From: Thermovorax subterraneus | GTDB taxonomy: Bacteria > Bacillota > Thermosediminibacteria > Thermosediminibacterales > Thermosediminibacteraceae | Assembly (NCBI GenBank): GCA_021608145.1 | Contig: JAKIHM010000002.1 | Location: forward strand, 163,334-227,333 | Length of the DNA: 64,000 bases | Direction of reading: 5' to 3' | Shown here: piece by piece, positions 58,840-64,000 of the stretch | Position numbering within the stretch: position 1 is the first letter of the stretch | How the letters are laid out: every line of letters begins with the position of its first letter | The notes under the pieces: model-generated | Told to the model about the DNA's origin: nothing | What the model saw: the letters and a program-made list of their open reading frames with translations, nothing else | Databases searched by the model: none | Made by a program: the position numbers and the translations under genes

Positions 58840-60102
58840 CTATATAATCTTAACCTGCTCCTCCCTGTTTTTTGACATTTTAAACGAAATACGGTCAAGG
58901 CGTCTTCTTATCTCATCTATTTCGCCGGGGTCAAAACTCCTCCCCAAGAGTCTCTTTTTATCTTGGGCAACCTCCAGGGCTTCCCGGGCCGCCGATGCCG
59001 CCTTTTCGTAATCCTTCATCCTGTGTTCATAGAGCTTAGAAAGTTCTATCAACGCGAACTGACGATTTATACCCTCTTTTGCCATTTGAATCCAGAGTTT
59101 TTCAGCTTCACGCCATCGGCCCATCTTTTTATAAAGAAGCGAAAGCTGCCTGTAAGCCTTATCTTTTACCGGTTGGGCGCTTAAGGCCAGGGTGTAACAT
59201 CTAATGCTTTCCTCCAGCATACCCATATCTTCATACAGCCTGCCGAGGCAGTAAAAATCCTGCCCGGAGCAGGCATCCGAGTTAAAAGGGTCTTTCAGAA
59301 CCTGCCCTATTTTTGAAAGGAGGCTTACCATCGAGAGAATATCAAGCTGGTTATGGTAGAAAATGGGTTTTAAAGGAAAGGGGTTTTTATCTCTCAAATA
59401 GTTAAAATATATTGAAGGAATCTCAAAGCCGGGTACATCGCCGCTTCTTTCCATGCGGAAAAGATTTTGCTCTAACGAAGACAAACTCAGGCTCTCCAGT
59501 CTTTCCCCGAATATTCGCCTCGCACCGTGGAAAAGGTCCAAATGGCTCATAAATTCTAAAGGATTTTCCATTCTGTTTATTACAAACCGGGCCGAAAGCA
59601 GTGGTATGTCATAAGCCTTTCCGTTGAAACTCACAAGGTATTCAAATTTACTTAAAAGCTTTTTTAAACTGTAAAGCACCCTTGGTTCCCTGTCGAAATC
59701 GTCCATAAAGTATTGCACCAATTTAAAAGAACTGCCTTCAAAATACCCGACCCCAACCAAAAAAGCGTAGGTGCCGGACCCTCCCGCAAGGCCTGTGGTC
59801 TCGGTATCGACAAAAACAGCCTTTCTTACGTCGAGTTCAAAACCATCCCTTTTTTTGGCGGCAAGTTTTAGAGCTTCTCCGGAAATTTCCAAAACCGAAG
59901 AAAGCCTTACTCCCGCGTGGCAAAAATCACCTTCGAAAACTTTTTCCACCGCCACATGGGGTCCGTAAGGAGTCGCCACAATTTTCCCGCCCAGCAGCCG
60001 CGACACGCGATTTAATTCGTCGGTTCTTTCCGACTCACGGGATGATTTATTACACTGGTTGCCTTCCTTTATAAACTTCTGGAGCTTTTCAGACAGGTTC
60101 AA
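58840..60102 (-). CDS. mrfB: RNase H-like exonuclease with TPR tail (MrfB/YprB-like)
   Basis: 420 residues. The exonuclease part shows AVFVDTETTGLAGGSGTYAF (DxE metal site), EYLVSFNGKAYDIPLLSAR and KPIFYHNQLDILSMVSLL (conserved Asp). The C-terminal 150 residues contain TPR-like repeats (YTLALSAQPVKDKAYRQL; ALIELSKLYEHRMKDYEKA). B. subtilis MrfB (YprB) acts with MrfA helicase to repair mitomycin-C DNA damage. It overlaps mrfA by four bases. ATG follows a CTGTCT region inside mrfA with a weak site. Confidence 0.85.
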   Translation of the reverse strand: MNLSEKLQKFIKEGNQCNKSSRESERTDELNRVSRLLGGKIVATPYGPHVAVEKVFEGDFCHAGVRLSSVLEISGEALKLAAKKRDGFELDVRKAVFVDTETTGLAGGSGTYAFLVGVGYFEGSSFKLVQYFMDDFDREPRVLYSLKKLLSKFEYLVSFNGKAYDIPLLSARFVINRMENPLEFMSHLDLFHGARRIFGERLESLSLSSLEQNLFRMERSGDVPGFEIPSIYFNYLRDKNPFPLKPIFYHNQLDILSMVSLLSKIGQVLKDPFNSDACSGQDFYCLGRLYEDMGMLEESIRCYTLALSAQPVKDKAYRQLSLLYKKMGRWREAEKLWIQMAKEGINRQFALIELSKLYEHRMKDYEKAASAAREALEVAQDKKRLLGRSFDPGEIDEIRRRLDRISFKMSKNREEQVKII

Positions 60103-62360
60103 TCATCCAACACTCCCTGTATGAGCTTTAACGCAACTGCCTTACTTCCCGCGCCCACCTCTTCCAGAGGGCCTACGCAGGAAGGACAGCCGTCATCGCA
60201 GTCGCATTCAAGGATTACCTGCCGGGCGGCCTTTAAAAGCGAATCGTCCATTTGGTAAAGCCTTTCGGCAAAACCCACGCCCCCCGGATATGCATCGTAG
60301 ATGTATATCGTGGGCTTTTGAGTAAAAGGCGACTTTACATGGACAACGCCGCGTATATCCTTTGGGTCGCACATGAGGTAAAGGGGAGCGATATTCACAA
60401 GCACGTTGCAAAGCCCTGCAAGTCCTGCTCTCAAACCTTCCGGCGTCAGGTCCGGCAAATTCTCCGGCACGGTAAACCAGAAAGCCGTGGTGTGCATCTC
60501 CTCGGGCGGCAGGTGTATGGGACCCGAACCCACATTCTCGTGGGTGAAAAATTTGATCTTCTTAAACATCGTAGCCATCGACCTTACGAGAACCTCTCCA
60601 TAGTATTTCTCAATTTCTTTTGTCCTCGGTTTTTCTCTAATGACATCCAAAACTTTTATTTCCACCGCTAGGTTGGCATCGGTGTAATAATCCACATCTA
60701 CTTTTCTTACATAAGCCTTCTTTTCCTCGTAGTCCAGTTTTTCCACCTGGTACTGTTGACCTCCGTGGATGTAAATCGCTTCCTCGTGGATGAGCATGGG
60801 AGCGCTCGCTCTGTCCACCTCTCCTATGACCCTGGGCTCCCCGGTGATATCGACTATAACGAAGTTTTCGGTGGTGGCGCTCCTCAAGCTAACCTCTTCT
60901 GCTGGGAAAGCCTCTGCCATCCAGTGCCACCTTCCTCCCACATGGCGAAGGATTTTTTCACTTTCCAAAAAGGAGAGGATCTCCTCCGTAGTTTCTACGC
61001 CGAACTTTTCGCCATCTTCAAACGGCAGTTCAAAGGCCGCGCATTTTATGTGGCTCACCAATATGTAAAGGTTATCCGGATTTATCAGGCCGCTTTCGGG
61101 CGGTGAATCGAAAAAATAGTCCGGGTGGTTTATTATATACTGGTCCAGAGGACTGCTGGAGGCTACTAAGATTGACGCCGACACCGACGAACGCCTGCCG
61201 GCCCTGCCTGCCTGCTGCCAGGTGCTGGCTATGGACCCAGGATAACCGGCAATTACGCTTACATCTAGACCCCCTATATCTATCCCGAGTTCCAAAGCGT
61301 TAGTGCTCACAACACCTAGGATTTTGCCATCTCTCAAACCTTTTTCTATCTCCCGCCTTTCCCGAGGCAGGTAACCACCCCTATAGCCCTTTACAGCCTC
61401 AGACCCATAAAAGGTATTCTTCATCCCATCTTTGAGGTACGTCAACATGACTTCAACTGCCAGCCGGCTCCTCGAAAATACGATCGTCTTGATGCCGTTT
61501 TTCAAAAACTCCAATGCCAGGTCCTTTGCCTCGAGAAGGCTGCTTTTCCTTATGCCGAGCTGCCGGTTGACCACGGGGGGATTGTAAAAAATGATATTTT
61601 TCTCTCCGGAAGGCGCCCCGTTTTTATCGATAAGAACCATCGACTTGCCCGTCAGTTTTTCTGCCAGCTCCCTGGGGTTCGCTATTGTAGCCGAGCAGCA
61701 TATGAAAACGGGATTCGAACCGTAAAACCTGCATATTCTGTGCAGGCGGCGGATTACGTTGGCAGTGTGGCTTCCGAATACTCCGCGATATGTGTGCAAT
61801 TCGTCTATGACAACGTACTTTAAATTGGAAAACAATTTAATCCACTTGGTATGGTGAGGAAGTATGCCGGTGTGCAGCATGTCGGGGTTGGTCACGACTA
61901 TATGACCGTCCTTTCGAATAGCCACTCTGGCAGAAGGCGGGGTATCGCCATCGTATGTAAAGGTCTTTATATCTTCCCCCATTGCTTCTATAATCTCCAT
62001 GAGCTCCGCCATTTGATCTTGAGAAAGAGCTTTGGTGGGGAAAAGATATATGGCCCTGCTGTTTCTGTCCTGCAGTATATGGTTAAGTACCGGCAGGTTG
62101 TAGCACAGAGTCTTCCCTGACGCGGTAGGAGTCACCACCACTACGCTGTTGCCTTTTGATACTTCTTCCAAAGCCTTAGCTTGATGGGAATATAGGCTGT
62201 GAATCCCCTTTTTGTTCAGGGCATAAATCAATCTCTTATCGAGAAAATCGGGAAAGGGTTCGTACTCCGGCGGCTTGGGAGGTATTACTTCCCACCTAGT
62301 TACGCATTTTTGTAAGCGGTCGGAATTTTTTAATTTTGCAAGAAGCTGTTCTAGATTCAT
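60099..62360 (-). CDS. mrfA: DEAD/DEAH-box helicase with DUF1998 zinc domain (MrfA/YprA-like)
   Basis: About 753 residues. SF2 motifs: Q-like HSLYSHQAKALEEV, Walker A TPTASGKT, VTNPDMLHTGIL, DELHTYRGVFG (motif II DELH), SATIANP, and VSTNALELGIDIGGLDVSVIAGYPGSIASTWQQAGRAGR (motifs V-VI). The C-terminal DUF1998 domain ends with CDCDDGCPSC, four zinc-binding cysteines, as in MrfA. ATG follows GGGAGAGGG, and a TTG 18 bases upstream overlaps that site. Operon with mrfB. MrfA unwinds DNA 3' to 5' and repairs crosslinks in Bacillus. Confidence 0.92.
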   Translation of the reverse strand: MNLEQLLAKLKNSDRLQKCVTRWEVIPPKPPEYEPFPDFLDKRLIYALNKKGIHSLYSHQAKALEEVSKGNSVVVVTPTASGKTLCYNLPVLNHILQDRNSRAIYLFPTKALSQDQMAELMEIIEAMGEDIKTFTYDGDTPPSARVAIRKDGHIVVTNPDMLHTGILPHHTKWIKLFSNLKYVVIDELHTYRGVFGSHTANVIRRLHRICRFYGSNPVFICCSATIANPRELAEKLTGKSMVLIDKNGAPSGEKNIIFYNPPVVNRQLGIRKSSLLEAKDLALEFLKNGIKTIVFSRSRLAVEVMLTYLKDGMKNTFYGSEAVKGYRGGYLPRERREIEKGLRDGKILGVVSTNALELGIDIGGLDVSVIAGYPGSIASTWQQAGRAGRRSSVSASILVASSSPLDQYIINHPDYFFDSPPESGLINPDNLYILVSHIKCAAFELPFEDGEKFGVETTEEILSFLESEKILRHVGGRWHWMAEAFPAEEVSLRSATTENFVIVDITGEPRVIGEVDRASAPMLIHEEAIYIHGGQQYQVEKLDYEEKKAYVRKVDVDYYTDANLAVEIKVLDVIREKPRTKEIEKYYGEVLVRSMATMFKKIKFFTHENVGSGPIHLPPEEMHTTAFWFTVPENLPDLTPEGLRAGLAGLCNVLVNIAPLYLMCDPKDIRGVVHVKSPFTQKPTIYIYDAYPGGVGFAERLYQMDDSLLKAARQVILECDCDDGCPSCVGPLEEVGAGSKAVALKLIQGVLDD

Positions 62361-62390
62361 TTTAAAGCCCTCTCCCAAAAAAATTAGCTT

Positions 62391-62415
62391 TTTTTAAAAG
62401 CCCTTACAGGGCCTT
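62391..62415 (-). terminator. weak Rho-independent terminator after the FmdB-type gene
   Basis: Minus strand GCCC, loop TGTAA, GGGCTTTT followed by A-rich sequence; short stem, so read-through into mrfA is possible. Confidence 0.5.
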
Positions 62416-62425
62416 ATCTTGCTGC

Positions 62426-62635
62426 TCATCCAAACCTGGAACTTCCAGGACTACCACAAGTTCCAGACCAACCAAAACTTCCGCTGCCTTTGGCCGTACC
62501 AAAAGCAGACATCTCCCGGCGGGTATCGCTGCTTTTGCAGCTAGGACACTCGATGGGATTGTCCCGCTCTTCAAATTTCCTCAAAACTTCAAATTTATGG
62601 CCACAGCTATTGCAGGTATATTCGTAGATTGGCAT
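62426..62635 (-). CDS. FmdB-family zinc ribbon protein
   Basis: 69 residues: PIYEYTCNSCGHKFEVLRKF and CPSCKSSDTRREM, a CxxC-x-CxxC zinc ribbon, followed by a flexible Gly/Ser-rich tail (GTAKGSGSFGWSGTCG). These proteins are thought to regulate metal or formamide metabolism (FmdB) or act as zinc-binding regulators, but most are uncharacterised. ATG at 62633-62635 follows GGGAGGAGG. It is upstream of mrfA on the same strand, with the weak terminator between them. Confidence 0.88.
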   Translation of the reverse strand: MPIYEYTCNSCGHKFEVLRKFEERDNPIECPSCKSSDTRREMSAFGTAKGSGSFGWSGTCGSPGSSRFG

Positions 62636-62735
62636 GCCAATCCTCCTCCCTCTTGTTTTATATCATATCATATAAATATTTTACAATAAACTGCTAAAAA
62701 TAAAATTAGAAAATCTTAATTCGGGAGTGAAAAAA

Positions 62736-62927
62736 ATGGTAAGCAAGATGCAACTTCACGCAGTAGGAGAAGCCTGTCCCGGTTATACGTATGCAGGCGG
62801 TGATGATCTTGCATCTTTAGAGGAAGGAAAAGAACCGGTAAGTTGCGAAAACTGCATCCACTGGGTTCACGGAAGATGCACGATCGACATGTTTGATAAG
62901 GTGCTATCCAGCTTAGATCAGACGTAA
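62736..62927 (+). CDS. small cysteine-containing conserved hypothetical protein
   Basis: 63 residues: VSKMQLHAVGEACPGYTYAG, DDLASLEEGKEPVSCENCIH, HGRCTIDMFDKVLSSLDQ. Four cysteines in CPGY and CENC..C positions could hold a small metal site. No signal peptide. The ATG at 62736 is eight bases after GGGA(G); a GTG nine bases upstream is too near. It precedes another small gene by 12 bases and both are plus-strand between divergent fmdB and convergent gcvH. No family name known to me. Confidence 0.65.
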   Translation: MVSKMQLHAVGEACPGYTYAGGDDLASLEEGKEPVSCENCIHWVHGRCTIDMFDKVLSSLDQT

Positions 62928-62939
62928 AGGGTGAGCCTA

Positions 62940-63128
62940 ATGTCACTGAAAAAAAGACTTTTTTCTCAAAGGAAAACCTTCGCCTTTGCCGAAACGGGTT
63001 CCAATATTTTTAAGCCTGGTGGAAGGCCCGCCCCCCGCGAGGTAAAGTCCCAAAAAGCCCAGCTTGAAAGCAATCAACCTGGCATTCGAAAAGACGTAAA
63101 ATTAAAAATGGAAAAAAAGCAAAAATGA
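62940..63128 (+). CDS. small basic hypothetical protein
   Basis: 62 residues, rich in Lys, Arg, Gln and Ser with RLFSQRKTFAFAETGSNIFK near the start and a disordered basic tail ending MEKKQK. ATG at 62940 follows AAAGGGTGAG with normal spacing. It lies 12 bases after the 63-residue gene and ends just before the strong hairpin at 63137-63175, so they form a two-gene unit. No family recognised. Confidence 0.55.
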   Translation: MSLKKRLFSQRKTFAFAETGSNIFKPGGRPAPREVKSQKAQLESNQPGIRKDVKLKMEKKQK

Positions 63129-63136
63129 AATCTAAA

Positions 63137-63175
63137 CTGATATGCTCCCCTCTGAAGGAAAGGGGAGCATATCAG
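63137..63175. terminator. bidirectional terminator hairpin between small gene and gcvH
   Basis: CTGATATGCTCCCCT pairs perfectly (15 bp) with AGGGGAGCATATCAG over a nine-base loop. T-rich stretches follow a few bases later on each strand, not directly. Confidence 0.65.
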
Positions 63176-63194
63176 CAAGAAGCAATTTTTTATT

Positions 63195-63572
63195 TCATTC
63201 AATCAATTTTTTATAACTCTCGCTATCCAACAATTCTTCGACCTCTGAGGGATCGCTCAATTTTACTTTAATCATCCAGCCTTTTTCATAAGGTGACTCA
63301 TTAACTAACTCGGGGCTGTCCACCAGTTCTTCGTTTACCTCTATTACTTCTCCGCTAACCGGCGCATAAAGGTCCGATGCGGTCTTCCCAGACTCTACGG
63401 TTCCAAAAATGCTGTCCTTTTCAATATTATCGCCTACTTCGGGGAGGTCCACAAATAGCACTTCACCTAACTTTTCCTGAGCATAGTCAGTAATGCCTAT
63501 GATCACAACCTCGCCCTCTACCTTTGCCCACGTATGTTCCCTGTGATACTTTATATCAGAAGGCAGATTCAT
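63195..63572 (-). CDS. gcvH: glycine cleavage system H protein
   Basis: 125 residues. [39 protein letters not shown], and the lipoyl site [17 protein letters not shown] (Lys in SGK-T; the usual text is SVKA), then [12 protein letters not shown]. GcvH carries the aminomethyl group and electrons between the P, T and L proteins of the glycine cleavage system; in some anaerobes it also supplies lipoyl groups to other enzymes. ATG behind TAAGGGGG. It follows the dihydrolipoyl dehydrogenase gene by 24 bases. Confidence 0.94.
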   Translation of the reverse strand: MNLPSDIKYHREHTWAKVEGEVVIIGITDYAQEKLGEVLFVDLPEVGDNIEKDSIFGTVESGKTASDLYAPVSGEVIEVNEELVDSPELVNESPYEKGWMIKVKLSDPSEVEELLDSESYKKLIE

Positions 63573-63596
63573 CGCAATACCCCCTTAAATCCTTTA

Positions 63597-64000
63597 TTAG
63601 CTATCCACCTTATGTATCGATTGGCCGTGCACATCGTGCAGAGCTTCCATGACCGCCTCGCTGAAAGTCGGGTGCGAGTGGATAATTCTGCTCAATTCTT
63701 CTGCGGTTATCCCGCAGCTTATCGCAGGAACTAGCTCGTGCACCAGGTCCGTGGCGTTCGGACCCATAATTGCTGCGCCCAGAATTTTATCCGTGTCATC
63801 GTCGGCGATTATCTTGGCAAAGCCGGTTATCTTCCCCGCCGCCTGAGCCCTTCCTAACCCTCTAAAGTAGAATCTGCCTATCTTTACCTTGAATCCGGCT
63901 TTCCTGGCTTCTTCTTCGGTCATCCCGACCGCCCCTATTTCGGGGTCGGTAAATACTCCCCGGGGCACCGCTTTGTAGTCCATGCGGCTCTCTTTTCCCA
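63597..64000 (-). CDS. dihydrolipoyl dehydrogenase, C-terminal part (runs off the window)
   Basis: The last 133 codons or so are visible. The segment from KESRMDYKAVPRGVFTDPEIGAVGM through the dimerisation domain ends with the active-site HSHPTFSEAVMEAL (His-x-x-Pro-Thr and Glu). This is the C-terminal dimerisation domain of a pyridine nucleotide-disulphide oxidoreductase, class I, of the lipoamide dehydrogenase kind. The FAD and NAD domains lie outside. Being directly upstream of gcvH it is probably the L protein of the glycine cleavage system. Confidence 0.9.
   Translation of the reverse strand, partial: GKESRMDYKAVPRGVFTDPEIGAVGMTEEEARKAGFKVKIGRFYFRGLGRAQAAGKITGFAKIIADDDTDKILGAAIMGPNATDLVHELVPAISCGITAEELSRIIHSHPTFSEAVMEALHDVHGQSIHKVDS

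Noticed and set aside
1..64000. CRISPR arrays, insertion sequences, prophage genes, tRNA or rRNA genes
   Set aside because: No regular spaced repeats, transposase motifs, integrases or cloverleaf/rRNA sequence were recognised; the window is core chromosome.

Overview
The window is ordinary chromosomal DNA of a low-to-moderate GC Gram-positive anaerobe. The gene set (SpmA/SpmB, WhiA-YvcK-RapZ-HPr, HprK, MgtE, T-box leaders, sigma-54 control of amino-acid fermentation, ferredoxin-dependent 2-oxoacid oxidoreductase, GTG/TTG starts behind strong GGAGG sites) points to a spore-forming Clostridia-type organism, plausibly a thermophile of the Thermoanaerobacterales/Thermosediminibacterales kind. That placement is inference from gene content. 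I see no insertion sequence, prophage, CRISPR array, tRNA or rRNA.

Layout. 1-7 kb (minus strand): the start of an OsmC-family gene, small unknown genes, a macro-domain protein, a P-type Ca2+ ATPase, and an L,D-transpeptidase followed by spmA and spmB. 7-10.4 kb: an ECF-type sigma factor, its zinc-finger anti-sigma factor and a two-gene ABC-2 transporter in one operon. 10.4-12.8 kb: femX-like gene and alanine racemase. 12.8-14.1 kb: branched-chain aminotransferase behind a T-box leader. 14.1-26.2 kb: one long minus-strand run PHP phosphatase-rapZ-yvcK-whiA-HPr-ytoI-dnaE-small gene-pfkA-pyk-thioesterase, joining carbon-control, replication and glycolysis genes. 26.2-28.5 kb (plus): HAD phosphatase, YlbF-family protein, RlmI-like methyltransferase. 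28.5-31.4 kb: two tandem mgtE genes behind a structured leader. 31.4-36.6 kb: murB-hyuA-histone-deacetylase-like gene, then a coiled-coil and a glutamine-rich protein that share a short motif. 36.7-40.7 kb: hprK-sugar-phosphate isomerase-PHP phosphatase-D-amino-acid aminotransferase. 40.8-42.4 kb (plus): DUF1540, MBL-fold lipoprotein, DUF3006. 42.4-44.4 kb: M29 aminopeptidase and a PflX-like radical SAM protein.

44.5-52.8 kb holds the clearest pathway: ptb-leucine dehydrogenase-buk-ferredoxin-vor alpha/beta/gamma, preceded by a near-consensus -24/-12 (sigma-54) promoter, with inverted repeats further upstream and a PAS-PAS-AAA-HTH sigma-54 activator next door. This is a branched-chain amino-acid fermentation operon arranged like the Bacillus bkd operon but with a ferredoxin-linked VOR in place of the lipoyl dehydrogenase complex. 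It can yield branched acyl-CoA, acyl-phosphate, ATP and reduced ferredoxin. thiN lies upstream of the activator.

52.9-64 kb: membrane ferredoxin, DUF155 protein, phosphomannomutase/phosphoglucomutase, an unknown 136-residue protein, glyS behind a T-box, DUF2148 protein, the mrfA-mrfB repair pair, fmdB-type zinc ribbon, two small unknown genes, gcvH and the 3' part of a dihydrolipoyl dehydrogenase gene.

The most interesting non-coding signals are the sigma-54 promoter with its enhancer-like repeats, the two-state leader before mgtE, and two places where an intrinsic terminator overlaps the ribosome-binding site and start codon of the following gene.
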